Below are positions 1-8,594 of a stretch of DNA of 64,000 nucleotides, piece by piece. The position numbers and the translations under genes are program-made. How positions within the stretch are numbered: the stretch's first letter is position 1; every line of letters starts with the position of its first letter. This DNA comes from Streptomyces exfoliatus (lineage in GTDB: Bacteria; Actinomycetota; Actinomycetes; Streptomycetales; Streptomycetaceae), in assembly GCF_000725545.1 (NCBI RefSeq), contig NZ_KL647056.1, positions 186,001 through 250,000 of the forward strand, given 5' to 3'. The notes beneath the pieces were generated by a model. That model searched no databases. It was not told the origin of the DNA and saw only the letters and a program-made list of their open reading frames with translations.

Positions 1-738
1 GTTGTTGACGTACGAGGCGCTCGGAGCGGTCTCGTGGGTCGAGACCACCGAGGCGGTGTCGAGATCCACCATGGCGTAGTGGCTCCGCAGCGCACCGGTG
101 GCGCTGTTCGCGTAGTAGTCGACGAGGACGGAGCCGTCACGCGCGGGCGTGGAGCCGATGTGCCTGGCTCCGACGGGGATGCCGGTGATCTTCGTCTGCG
201 TGACGGCGTTGCCGGTGCGGCTGACGAGGAGCAGCTCCTCCGACGAGCGGTCCGCCTTCACCACCTTGGCGAGGACCGAGTTCCGGGACACGGCCTGCAC
301 GAAGGTGGCGTTCAGGGCGCCGAGGTCGATCGCGACGGGCGCGCTCCCGGCGGCCATGTCGTGGAGCTTCACGATCTTGACGCTGTAGAGGCTCGACGCG
401 TCTCCGGACGCGACCACGTCCGACCCGGTGGGGTAGATGGACCCCATGCCGTCGATCGCGGTCGTCGAGCCGTCCGCGTACCGGGTCCAGAGGAACCCGC
501 TGCCGCCGTTCAGCCCCTTGGTGCTCAGGAAACCGGTGTCCCCGGCGGCCAGGAGGGCCGCGCCCACCGGGAACGCCAGGGGCGCGTCCGCCTCGGCCCC
601 GGCCTCCGCCGTGACGGCGGTGGGCGCGGGTGCGGCGGTGGCCGGGACGGCCAGGGTGCCCGCGCCGAGCGTGACGGCGAGGACGGTGGTGATCGCGGCG
701 GAGACACGGCGACGGGCCGGGCGACGTACGGAGTTCAA
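1..738 (-). CDS. Secreted protein of unknown function, probably beta-propeller/VCBS-like (3' end cut by window edge)
   Basis: This frame is open from a TTG at 738 to the window edge, giving 246 codons with no stop, so the C-terminus is missing. The TTG is preceded by a G-rich ribosome-binding site (GGGGGG about 5 nt upstream). The N-terminus is arginine-rich, then has a hydrophobic stretch (around residues 12-32) ending in Ala-rich sequence, which is a typical Sec or Tat signal peptide. The mature part has short repeated beta-strand-like segments with LLAAGDTGFL, VKIVKLHDMA and SVLVDYYANS patterns. It resembles the N-terminal part of large Streptomyces secreted proteins with FG-GAP/VCBS repeats, but no repeat motif is complete here, so the family is an inference. 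Function is unknown. Confidence 0.7.
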   Translation of the reverse strand, partial: MNSVRRPARRRVSAAITTVLAVTLGAGTLAVPATAAPAPTAVTAEAGAEADAPLAFPVGAALLAAGDTGFLSTKGLNGGSGFLWTRYADGSTTAIDGMGSIYPTGSDVVASGDASSLYSVKIVKLHDMAAGSAPVAIDLGALNATFVQAVSRNSVLAKVVKADRSSEELLLVSRTGNAVTQTKITGIPVGARHIGSTPARDGSVLVDYYANSATGALRSHYAMVDLDTASVVSTHETAPSASYVNN

Positions 739-837
739 GGTTCCCCCCACGGGAATCGAAACGACACTCGATGGTGCGAGCGTCGTTCCGTTCGACTCCC
801 GATCAGGCCGGAGGGTTGTACACCCTGCCGTCCGGCG

Positions 838-1344
838 TCACCGCCGTTCCACCACGCCCCGTACGTACGCCGCCTGCCCGGCGTGCTGCAGGTCGTCGGC
901 GATCACCGACACCAGGCGGACGCCGAGGGTGACCGGAGGGTTCCAGGTGGTGTCGACGACCCGGTCCAGGTCCGCGTTCGTGACCATGCCGACCAGTTCC
1001 TCCGTACGGGCGTGCACGGCGTCGTGGTAGCCGAGCAGCAGCTCGGCCGGGGCGCGGACCTTCCCGGACTGGGCGCGCGACTGGCCGTAGCCGGTCGCCG
1101 CCGCGGGGAACGGGAGCCCGAAGCGGTCGTGCCAGCCGTCCGTGTCCCACAGCTGGTCCCTGCCGAAGGCGCCCGCGAGGTGATCGTCCTGGATGCGGGT
1201 GAGGTGCCAGACGAGCCAGGCGATCGAGTTGGCGTCCGGATCGATCCGGACGGTGAGCTCGTCCTCGGTGAGGCCGTCCACGGCCTCGTGGACGGCCTCG
1301 CGGACCCGGGCGAACGAGTCGACGAGCAGACCGGCGCTGTTCAT
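838..1344 (-). CDS. DinB/DUF664-family protein (putative metal-dependent thiol transferase fold)
   Basis: The product is 168 aa. The ATG at 1344 was chosen because GGAAGGAG lies 5 nt upstream; a longer in-frame start at 1377 has no such site. The sequence is helical and carries the DinB-like pattern: an N-terminal helix (SFARVREAVHEAVDGL), then WLVWHLTRIQDDH near residues 43-55, and a C-terminal DDLQHAGQAAYVRG. The histidines in the last two segments are the expected metal ligands of the four-helix DinB fold. In actinobacteria this fold includes mycothiol-dependent enzymes, but the substrate cannot be told from sequence. It stands alone, 82 bp downstream of the DUF1992 gene on the same strand. 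Confidence 0.85.
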   Translation of the reverse strand: MNSAGLLVDSFARVREAVHEAVDGLTEDELTVRIDPDANSIAWLVWHLTRIQDDHLAGAFGRDQLWDTDGWHDRFGLPFPAAATGYGQSRAQSGKVRAPAELLLGYHDAVHARTEELVGMVTNADLDRVVDTTWNPPVTLGVRLVSVIADDLQHAGQAAYVRGVVERR

Positions 1345-1426
1345 GGGGGCTCCTTCCGGCAACGGCTTCGGCGGCATTTCGGCGGCTTCGACGGTTTCGG
1401 CCGACGGTTTCGGCGGCCCTCCCGGC

Positions 1427-1825
1427 CTACGCCCGTTTCTTCCGCCAGGTCTCCACCATCGCCTCCACGTCGAACGGCCGCAGGTTCAGCGGCGGCCCGG
1501 CAGGTGGGCGGAGGAGGGCTTCGGCGATCTTGGTGTTGATCTCACCGAGCAGGCGCCGGACCTGGCTCTCCGAGACGGCCGCGGCCACCGCCGCCTCCGC
1601 GTCCTCGGCCTCCTTGCGCAGGGCCAGCGAGGGCGGCAGCACGGACGCGCCCTCGCGGTGCATCTTGCCCTTGATCCACCACAGCTCGTCGTACGGTGCC
1701 GAGTCGTCGGGCAGCGGCTTGCCGAAGCCCGGCAGGCGGCTGAACTCACCCCGTTCGGCGGCCTCGCGGATCTGCTTGTCCACGAACGACTCGAAGCTGA
1801 CTCCGGGCGGCTTCCGTTCGGTCAT
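1427..1825 (-). CDS. DUF1992 domain protein (DnaJ-homologue subfamily C member 28-like)
   Basis: The product is 132 aa from ATG 1825. The N-terminal half matches the DUF1992 pattern: FVDKQIREAAERGEF followed by LPGFGKPLP and then DELWWIKGKMHREG, with LPPSLALRKE after it. In eukaryotes the domain is found in DNAJC28; in bacteria its role is not established. The C-terminal half is helical and charged and has no signal peptide, so the protein should be cytoplasmic. Upstream, facing the opposite way, is the M23 peptidase gene, so the 131-bp gap should hold both promoters. Family assignment is firm; function is unknown. Confidence 0.85.
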   Translation of the reverse strand: MTERKPPGVSFESFVDKQIREAAERGEFSRLPGFGKPLPDDSAPYDELWWIKGKMHREGASVLPPSLALRKEAEDAEAAVAAAVSESQVRRLLGEINTKIAEALLRPPAGPPLNLRPFDVEAMVETWRKKRA

Positions 1826-1956
1826 GTGTCCAGACTACGTAAACGCCCCCGCCCGGGTGTGGTCCTCGCGGTCTTCTGCGACACGCGATCTTCCGGCACG
1901 CTGTGGTCCGTTCAACGCGCGTCGACCCTTGTCCCGTCTCGGTACCCGGAGGATGC

Positions 1957-2793
1957 ATGCGTGCCCGGATCACCCCGCTCGGCACCCTGCTCGCGCTCGT
2001 CGCGGGCCTGCTCACCGCGCTCGTCACCAGCACCCCCGCCCAGGCGGCGCCCCTCTTCAAGGCGCCCTACCCGTGCGGCCAGACCTGGACCTACAGCCAC
2101 CACTCGGCGGAGGTCCGCCAGGCCCTCGACTTCGTCCGCTCCGACGGCGGTACGACCGCGGGCGCCCCGGTCCTCGCCTCGGCGTCCGGCACCGCCTACC
2201 GCTACTCCCAGCCGTCCGGCGCCGGCAACTACATCGTGATCGAGCACGGCGGCGGCTGGAAGACGTACTACTTCCACCTCAACGCCTACTCGGTGGCCCA
2301 CGGGGCCGCGGTCTCCCAGGGCCAGCAGATCGGCACCACGGGCAGCACCGGCAACAGCTCCGGCGCCCACATCCACTACGAGCAGCTCTACAACGGCGTC
2401 GGCCAGCCGATCGTCATCAACGGAGCCTCCCTCGCGCCCTATCCGGGCTCCTACGGCTCCAAGTCCCTGACCAGCGACAACGGCTGCTCCGGCGGGGGCG
2501 GCGGAAAGTACTGGGTCGACACCTTCGCCAACGCCACCGGCTACGCGCAGGCGAACACCACCTCCCCGCAGGGCGTCCTGAACGCCGGCACCAACTACGT
2601 CTACTGCAAGGTGTGGGGCCAGGAGATCCGCGACGCCGCCGGCAACTACAACCACTGGTGGCTGAAGACCGACCTGGACACGGTCTACGCGGGGAAGAAC
2701 GGATACGGGGCGTACGTCTCCGCGTACTACCTGTCCCGCTGGGGCAACGACGAGGCCCGCGACAACAACGGGACCGTCATCCCGAACTGCTGA
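1957..2793 (+). CDS. Secreted M23 (LytM/beta-lytic type) metallopeptidase
   Basis: The product is 278 aa. The ATG at 1957 follows GGAGG by 4 nt; an upstream in-frame GTG at 1903 lacks a ribosome-binding site and would extend past the signal peptide. Residues 1-28 form a signal peptide ending in AQA. The peptidase domain starts with a beta-lytic-protease-like PCGQTW segment, then an SHHSAEVRQALDF region (His and Asp zinc ligands), WKTYYFHLN, and GAHIHYEQ, which holds the HxH motif. These are the M23 zinc-site landmarks, so it should cleave peptidoglycan cross-bridges or glycine-rich peptides outside the cell. A C-terminal section of about 85 residues (YWVDTFANATGYAQANTTS onward) looks like an SH3-type or other binding module, but that is inference. 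Confidence 0.9.
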   Translation: MRARITPLGTLLALVAGLLTALVTSTPAQAAPLFKAPYPCGQTWTYSHHSAEVRQALDFVRSDGGTTAGAPVLASASGTAYRYSQPSGAGNYIVIEHGGGWKTYYFHLNAYSVAHGAAVSQGQQIGTTGSTGNSSGAHIHYEQLYNGVGQPIVINGASLAPYPGSYGSKSLTSDNGCSGGGGGKYWVDTFANATGYAQANTTSPQGVLNAGTNYVYCKVWGQEIRDAAGNYNHWWLKTDLDTVYAGKNGYGAYVSAYYLSRWGNDEARDNNGTVIPNC

Positions 2794-2842
2794 GAGCCCC
2801 CGGAAGCGCCCGCCAGGGGCCAGGAACCGGCCCGCAAAGGGC

Positions 2843-2884
2843 AGGAGCCCCGCTCGTGCCCGAAGGCACGGAGCGGGGCTCCTT
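2843..2884. terminator. Bidirectional hairpin between M23 peptidase and cold-shock gene
   Basis: A long stem (GAGCCCCGCTC...GAGCGGGGCTC with inner GTGCC/GGCAC and a CGAA loop, one bulged G) lies between two convergent genes. It is GC-rich with no long T tract, as is usual for Streptomyces. Confidence 0.8.
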
Positions 2885-2925
2885 GGGTACTGCTCTAGTC
2901 GTGCTTGTCCGCCGACCCAGGCACC

Positions 2926-3129
2926 TTAGGCCGGGGAGACGTTCTCCGCCTGCGGGCCCTTCGGGCCCTGCGTGACGTCGAAGGTCACGAGCTGGTTCTC
3001 CTCGAGCGAACGGAAGCCGTTCGCGTTGATCGCGGAGTAGTGGACGAAGACATCCGGGCCGCCGCCGTCCTGGGCGATGAAGCCGAAGCCCTTTTCAGCG
3101 TTGAACCACTTGACGGTTCCGGTAGCCAT
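2926..3129 (-). CDS. CspA-family cold-shock protein
   Basis: The product is 67 aa, the standard size for the family. ATG 3129 follows AAGGAGGG, and the N-terminus ([17 protein letters not shown]) contains the RNP1 motif. RNP2 is VFVHYSAI. It is a single OB-fold RNA/single-strand DNA binding protein expected to act as an RNA chaperone in the cytoplasm. The gene has an unusually long leader containing a stable hairpin (see 3195-3222), which points to post-transcriptional control. It is divergent from mqnA. Confidence 0.97.
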   Translation of the reverse strand: MATGTVKWFNAEKGFGFIAQDGGGPDVFVHYSAINANGFRSLEENQLVTFDVTQGPKGPQAENVSPA

Positions 3130-3194
3130 AAGCCCTCCTTGGGCCAAAGGGTTGCCCTGCTCCAGAACCTGCAAAGAAGTCTGAAAACTACAAA

Positions 3195-3222
3195 AGCCTG
3201 CGGGTCACATGCTCCGCAGGCT
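3195..3222 (-). promoter_or_regulatory. Leader hairpin upstream of cold-shock gene (candidate attenuator or RNA thermosensor)
   Basis: A perfect 9-bp stem (AGCCTGCGG/CCGCAGGCT) with a 10-nt loop lies 66 nt before the csp start. On the minus strand it is followed by TTTTGTAGTTTTCAG, so it looks like an intrinsic terminator placed between promoter and gene. A possible -10 (TAGGCT, 3265-3260) lies upstream, giving a leader of roughly 125 nt. Regulation is inferred. Confidence 0.5.
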
Positions 3223-3377
3223 CTGTACTGCAAGGGAAACCAAACTGCAACTTGCGTTGAGCCTAGCACGCAGGACGCGCGTGGCGGTAGAGGGATGGAT
3301 CACGTCACCCGCATGTTTGATCTCGCTCCACTCGCTGACGCGCGTGCCCCGCCGATGCCCACGGACCGAGACCGGTC

Positions 3378-4259
<882 letters not shown>

Positions 4260-4262
<3 letters not shown>

Positions 4263-4289
4263 GTCTCCATAGGTCGCCATAGGTCCCTC
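4260..4289. repeat. 10-bp tandem repeat at the mqnA stop codon
   Basis: TAGGTCNCCA-type units start at 4260, 4270 and 4280, the first T of the first unit being the mqnA TAG stop. The third copy diverges at its end. No function is evident. Confidence 0.6.
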
Positions 4290-4350
4290 GGGTGCCCCCG
4301 GGAATTCGCCGCCGCGTTCTCGGGCGGTAAGCGTCCCGTAATTCCTTCGT

Positions 4351-4373
4351 ATATCCGATATCCGATATATCCG
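4351..4373. repeat. AT-rich ATATCCG triple repeat upstream of mqnC
   Basis: ATATCCG is repeated twice without a gap and followed by ATATATCCG. In this GC-rich setting it is a conspicuous AT island 128 bp before mqnC and could be a regulator site or promoter element. No matching regulator is recognised. Confidence 0.5.
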
Positions 4374-4500
4374 CGCCCGCGCCGTCCGCATTACCGTCGA
4401 AGGCCCCGCACGGCACCCGACGGCACCCAGCGGAAGCCGCGAAGACCGCTGGCGTACGCTGGTTCGGTCCGTAAGAACCCCTCCGAAAGGGACACATCCG

Positions 4501-5700
4501 GTGACCGAGAAGGCCGAACTCCAGTCTGTTCTCGACCGCGCTGCCGCGGGTGGCCGGATCACCCCCGAGGAGGCGCTCGACCTCTACCGCTCGGCGCCGC
4601 TGCACGCCCTCGGCGCCGCCGCCGACGCCGTGCGCCGCCGCCGGTACGCGGGGACCGAGCACATCGCGACGTACATCATCGAGCGGAACATCAACTACAC
4701 GAACGTCTGCGTGACGGCGTGCAAGTTCTGCGCCTTCTACGCGGCCCCGAAGGACACGAAGAAGGGCTGGACCCGCGACCTCGACGACATCCTGCGCCGC
4801 TGCGCGGAGACCGTGGAGCTCGGCGGCACCCAGATCATGTTCCAGGGCGGCCACCACCCGGACTACGGCGTCGAGTACTACGAGCACCACTTCGCCGCCA
4901 TCAAGAAGGACTTCCCGCAGCTGGTCATCCACTCCCTCGGCGCCTCCGAGGTCGAGCACATGGCCCGCATCTCCGGCGTCCCCGTCGAGGAGGCGATCAC
5001 CCGCATCCACGCCGCAGGCCTCGACTCCTTCGCCGGCGCCGGCGCGGAACTGCTCCCGGAGCGCCCCCGCAAGGCCATCGCGCCCCTGAAGGAGTCGGGC
5101 GAGCGCTGGCTGGAGATCATGGAGATCGCCCACAAGCTGGGCGTCGAGTCCACCTCCACCATGCTGATGGGCACCGGCGAGACCAACGCCGAGCGGATCG
5201 AGCACCTGCGGATGATCCGTGACACGCAGGACCGGACGGGCGGCTTCCGGGCCTTCATCCCGTACACGTACCAGCCCGAGAACAACCACCTCAAGGGCCG
5301 CACGCACGCCACGCTCTTCGAGTACCTGCGCATGATCGCCATCGCGCGGCTCTTCCTCGACAACATCGCCCACATCCAGGGCTCGTGGCTGACCACCGGC
5401 AAGGAGGTGGGCCAGCTGTCCCTGCACTACGGCGCCGACGACCTCGGCTCGATCATGCTGGAGGAGAACGTCGTCTCCTCGGCCGGTGCCAAGCACCGCT
5501 CCAACCGCCTGGAGATCATCGACCTGATCCGCAAGGCAGGCCGCGTCCCGGCGCAGCGCGCGACCACGTACGAGCACCTCGTCGTCCACGACGACCCGGC
5601 GAACGACCCGGTCGACGAGCGGGTGGCCTCGCACATCTCGTCGATCGCGATCGAGGGCGGCACGGCGCACCCCGAGCTCAAGCTCCTCGACGCCAACTGA
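4501..5700 (+). CDS. mqnC: MqnC, cyclic dehypoxanthine futalosine synthase (radical SAM)
   Basis: The product is 399 aa. The radical-SAM CX3CX2C motif is CVTACKFC (Cys70, Cys74, Cys77), binding the [4Fe-4S] cluster and SAM. It cyclises dehypoxanthine futalosine in menaquinone synthesis. Other family marks are FQGGHHPDYGVEYYEHHF, the glycine-rich LDSFAGAGAELLPERPR and QGSWLTTGKEVGQLSLHYGADD. It is distinguished from the related MqnE by the GGHHP and TYQPENNHLKG segments. The GTG start at 4501 has AAGGGAC 7 nt upstream. The next gene begins 7 nt after its stop, suggesting cotranscription. Confidence 0.96.
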   Translation: MTEKAELQSVLDRAAAGGRITPEEALDLYRSAPLHALGAAADAVRRRRYAGTEHIATYIIERNINYTNVCVTACKFCAFYAAPKDTKKGWTRDLDDILRRCAETVELGGTQIMFQGGHHPDYGVEYYEHHFAAIKKDFPQLVIHSLGASEVEHMARISGVPVEEAITRIHAAGLDSFAGAGAELLPERPRKAIAPLKESGERWLEIMEIAHKLGVESTSTMLMGTGETNAERIEHLRMIRDTQDRTGGFRAFIPYTYQPENNHLKGRTHATLFEYLRMIAIARLFLDNIAHIQGSWLTTGKEVGQLSLHYGADDLGSIMLEENVVSSAGAKHRSNRLEIIDLIRKAGRVPAQRATTYEHLVVHDDPANDPVDERVASHISSIAIEGGTAHPELKLLDAN

Positions 5701-5707
5701 CGCGCGC

Positions 5708-6307
5708 GTGCTCACGATCCACGTCGCCGAGGCGTCCCCCGAGACGGCCGTCCTGGTCGACGGCGAGCTCGTCGCCGCCGTCGGCCCCTACGAGGACCTG
5801 GTCGCCGTCCGGCCCGAGGCACGGGTGCGGAACTGGCCCGGCATCCTCACCCCCGGGCTGCTCAACCCGTTCGGGCCCGAGCTGCTCGAGGGCATGTACC
5901 ACCCGGACCCCCGGGAGGCCGCCGGGTTCGGCACCGAGCCGATCCCGGGGGAGCGGGCGCAGCGGATCTTCCGGGCCGACCCCTCCCGGCGCGGCGCCTC
6001 CGCCCGCCGGGGCGTGCAGCGGCTGCTCGCGCACGGGACGGTCGCCGTCGCCGGCGAACTGCGCGACCGGGCCGTGCTGGACGCCGTGCGCAGGGCCGGG
6101 CTCGCCGTGGGCCGCCGCCCGCAGCGGCTCCCCGGCGCCCCGTCGTTCTCCCCGTCGCCGCTGGTGCTGCTGCCGGGACTGACGCCGGGTGGCCCGGCCC
6201 GCTTCGCCGTCTTCGACGTCCCGGACCGGGCGGCCCTCGTCAGCCGGGGCGCGTCGACGTGCGTCGCCACCGTCCTGGGCGGCCGGCTGGTGTTCCGGCG
6301 GCAGTAG
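5708..6307 (+). CDS. Imidazolonepropionase-like (amidohydrolase-remnant) protein next to mqnC
   Basis: The product is 199 aa from GTG 5708. The first 50 residues (AVLVDGELVAAVGPYEDL ... WPGILTPGLLNPF) look like the composite beta-sandwich domain and first strand of HutI/amidohydrolase enzymes. The metal-binding HxH that should follow PG is replaced by LLNPF. The rest has a shortened barrel-like stretch with DPSRRGASARRGVQRLL and ends VATVLGGRLVFR, the typical amidohydrolase C-terminal strand. It therefore looks like a catalytically inactive relative. It is 7 nt downstream of mqnC. The futalosine pathway includes an amidohydrolase-type deaminase in some bacteria, so an accessory role is conceivable but unproven. 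Confidence 0.7.
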   Translation: MLTIHVAEASPETAVLVDGELVAAVGPYEDLVAVRPEARVRNWPGILTPGLLNPFGPELLEGMYHPDPREAAGFGTEPIPGERAQRIFRADPSRRGASARRGVQRLLAHGTVAVAGELRDRAVLDAVRRAGLAVGRRPQRLPGAPSFSPSPLVLLPGLTPGGPARFAVFDVPDRAALVSRGASTCVATVLGGRLVFRRQ

Positions 6308-6319
6308 CTTCCGGCCCGC

Positions 6320-7159
6320 TCAGCCGCCCTCGATCGCCGGCGGCGCCTTCGTCTCGACCGGGTTCTCGTCCGCGTACCGCACCTGGTCGAGGAAGCGCGG
6401 GTCCTCGGCGACGGCGAGGAGCTGTCGCGGTGTCACCGGCGCCGACACGTTCTCGGGATCGACGGAGAGCAGGACGCGGCTGTCGCCGTAGCGGAAGTCC
6501 AGGTAGGACCCGGATGTCTCCTGGCTGTTGACCGCCATCGAGATCAGGTGCGCCCGGCGGTTTCCGTCGAACGTGACCTCCTCGCAGCGGAAGCCCCTGA
6601 CCGGCTCGTCCACGCAGGGCTTGAGTCGGCTCTCGTCGGACGGACGTACCGACACCGTCATGCGGAAGGTCTCGCCGCCGGAGGCGATCCGGTAGACGTG
6701 CACCTTGTCCTTGACGGGCCGGATCTCGGTCACGGTCGGGGGCAGCAGTTCGTCGAGCAGCGCCGCCACCCGCTGCTGGTGGGCCGCGCGGCGCTCGCGT
6801 TCGGCCTCGGGCAGGCCGTCGGGGTTGTCGGGCGGTGTGACGCCCGGGGTCTCCTCGATCGTGACGGGGGCGTAGGTCGTGCTCGCGCTCGGGCCGGTGC
6901 TCGCGCTCGCGGTCGCGCCGGGCGACGACGGCACGGCGGCGGGCAGGGTGACCTCCGGGTTCGACCCCGGCAGCAGCGTGAGGCCGAGCGCCCCCGCGGT
7001 GACCGCGCCGAACGCGGTCGTGACGATCGCGATCCGGGCCCGCAGCCGCCGTCCGCGGCCCTCCCGGACCGCGAGCGGGGCGAGGTCGGGGAGCGGGGGC
7101 AGGTCGTCCACCGTGCGTTCCATGGTGCTGCGGAGCAGGGTGATGTCGTCGGTGTCCAC
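6320..7159 (-). CDS. Single-pass membrane protein linked to ECF sigma factor (possible anti-sigma)
   Basis: The product is 279 aa from GTG 7159, 8 nt after the sigma-factor stop, so the genes are translationally linked. A short acidic N-terminal region (LLRSTMERTVDDLPPLPDLAPLAVREGRGRR) precedes one membrane segment (around residues 42-64). A Ser/Ala/Pro linker and an extracytoplasmic domain of about 190 residues follow. The layout is that of an anti-sigma factor or sensor, but I see no zinc-binding HxxxCxxC motif in the cytoplasmic part, so it is not a classical ZAS protein. The outer domain is not recognised. Confidence 0.75.
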   Translation of the reverse strand: MDTDDITLLRSTMERTVDDLPPLPDLAPLAVREGRGRRLRARIAIVTTAFGAVTAGALGLTLLPGSNPEVTLPAAVPSSPGATASASTGPSASTTYAPVTIEETPGVTPPDNPDGLPEAERERRAAHQQRVAALLDELLPPTVTEIRPVKDKVHVYRIASGGETFRMTVSVRPSDESRLKPCVDEPVRGFRCEEVTFDGNRRAHLISMAVNSQETSGSYLDFRYGDSRVLLSVDPENVSAPVTPRQLLAVAEDPRFLDQVRYADENPVETKAPPAIEGG

Positions 7160-7167
7160 GGCGGACC

Positions 7168-7758
7168 TCAGCTTCCTGTGGTGGCGAGGCCGGTGTCACC
7201 CAGGCGCACGCGGAGTCGGGCGAGGGAACGCGAGCACTGGCTCTTGACGGTGGCCTCGCTGCACCGCAGCAGGGCGGCCACGGATGCCACGCTCTGGTCG
7301 TCCCAGTAGCGCAGGACGACCATCGCGCGGGCCCGCGGCGGCAGCTCGGCGAGCGCCGCGAGCAGGGTGACGCGCAGGTCCGCGTGGTCGGCGGCGGGCG
7401 CCGGGCGCATGCCGCCGGTGCGGGTGAGCGCGAGCAGGTCGCGCAGGCCGCGGCGGCGCTCGGCCAGGAAGGTGCGGGTCAGCACCTTCTTGGCGTACGC
7501 GTGCGGATGGTCGGCGGCGCCCGCGCGCCGCCAGTGCTGGTACAGCTTGGCCAGCGTGGTCTGGGTCAGGTCGCGGGCGGTCTCGGCGTCGCCGCAGAGG
7601 AGGTACGCCGTGCGGTACAGCCGCTGCTGCCCCGCCCGGGCGAACTCCTCGAACCCGCCGTCCGCCGCTCCGGCCGACACGTCGACCGGAGGGCCGTGTC
7701 TCACGTCGTCCCGCCCGGCCGCCGGGGAGCCGGGTCTCACTTCCGTCGGTACCGCCAT
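7168..7758 (-). CDS. ECF RNA polymerase sigma factor (SigE-like family)
   Basis: The product is 196 aa. ATG 7758 is chosen because AGGA lies just upstream; the reading frame extends further but without sigma-like sequence. Region 2 is seen in FEEFARAGQQRLYRTAYLL followed by AETARDLTQTTLAKLYQHW, and region 4 in LPPRARAMVVLRYWDDQSVASVAALL and SEATVKSQCSRSLARLR. No extra C-terminal domain is present. It should direct transcription in response to a cell-envelope or other signal. The next gene encodes a membrane protein that may be its regulator. It is divergent from menG. Confidence 0.9.
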   Translation of the reverse strand: MAVPTEVRPGSPAAGRDDVRHGPPVDVSAGAADGGFEEFARAGQQRLYRTAYLLCGDAETARDLTQTTLAKLYQHWRRAGAADHPHAYAKKVLTRTFLAERRRGLRDLLALTRTGGMRPAPAADHADLRVTLLAALAELPPRARAMVVLRYWDDQSVASVAALLRCSEATVKSQCSRSLARLRVRLGDTGLATTGS

Positions 7759-7875
7759 CGCGTTCCTGCCTTCTCTCACCGTGGGTGTCGCACACTCATG
7801 CGTCCTTGAGCGCCGCCGCGCCGAAAAGGTTGAAGCGGTACGAGAAGAGATTTCGGCGACTGCCACAATGGCGGG

Positions 7876-8568
7876 GTGATCCGAGCTTCCCTGGACAAGC
7901 AGCCGCACGAAGTCGCCTCGATGTTCGACGACGTGGCGGCGAACTACGACCTCACCAACGACGTGCTCTCCCTGGGCCAGGACCGGCGCTGGCGCAAGGA
8001 GGTCGCCAAGGCGGTCGACGCCCGTCCCGCGCAGAAGATCCTCGACCTCGCGGCGGGCACGGCCACCTCCTCGCAGCCCTTCGCGCGCGCGGGCGCGTAC
8101 GTCGTGCCCTGCGACTTCTCGATCGGCATGCTCCAGGTCGGCAAGAAGCGGCACCCGTGGATGCCGTTCACGGCCGGCGACGGCACGAAGCTGCCCTTCC
8201 GTGACGACGTCTTCGACGCCGTCACCATCTCCTTCGGGCTCCGCAACATCCAGGACACCGAGCAGGCGCTGCGCGAGCTGTACCGGGTGACGAAGCCGGG
8301 CGGCCGGGTCGTCATCTCCGAGTTCTCGCACCCGACGTGGGCGCCGTTCCGCACGGTGTACGAGGAGTACCTGATGCGGGCGCTGCCGCCGGTGGCGCGC
8401 GCGGTCTCCTCCAACCCCGACGCGTACGTGTACCTGGCGGAGTCCATCCAGTCCTGGCCGGACCAGCCGACCCTGGCGGGCATGCTCCAGAAGGCCGGCT
8501 GGTCGAAGGTGGCGTGGCGGAACCTGACCGGCGGGATCGTCGCGCTCCACCGGGGCTTCAAGGCCTGA
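7876..8568 (+). CDS. menG: MenG/UbiE, demethylmenaquinone methyltransferase
   Basis: The product is 230 aa. It performs the last step of menaquinone synthesis, SAM-dependent methylation of the naphthoquinone ring. SAM-binding motif I is [16 protein letters not shown] (around residues 55-70), and the UbiE signatures are [34 protein letters not shown] and [22 protein letters not shown] 7876 has a weak ribosome-binding context; the next in-frame ATG at 7921 would remove 15 residues and begin exactly at the conserved MFDDVA, so the true start is open. Together with mqnA and mqnC it completes the ring-forming and finishing steps nearby. Confidence 0.94.
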   Translation: MIRASLDKQPHEVASMFDDVAANYDLTNDVLSLGQDRRWRKEVAKAVDARPAQKILDLAAGTATSSQPFARAGAYVVPCDFSIGMLQVGKKRHPWMPFTAGDGTKLPFRDDVFDAVTISFGLRNIQDTEQALRELYRVTKPGGRVVISEFSHPTWAPFRTVYEEYLMRALPPVARAVSSNPDAYVYLAESIQSWPDQPTLAGMLQKAGWSKVAWRNLTGGIVALHRGFKA

Positions 8569-8594
8569 CGGCCGCTGTCTGACGACGGGCTACG

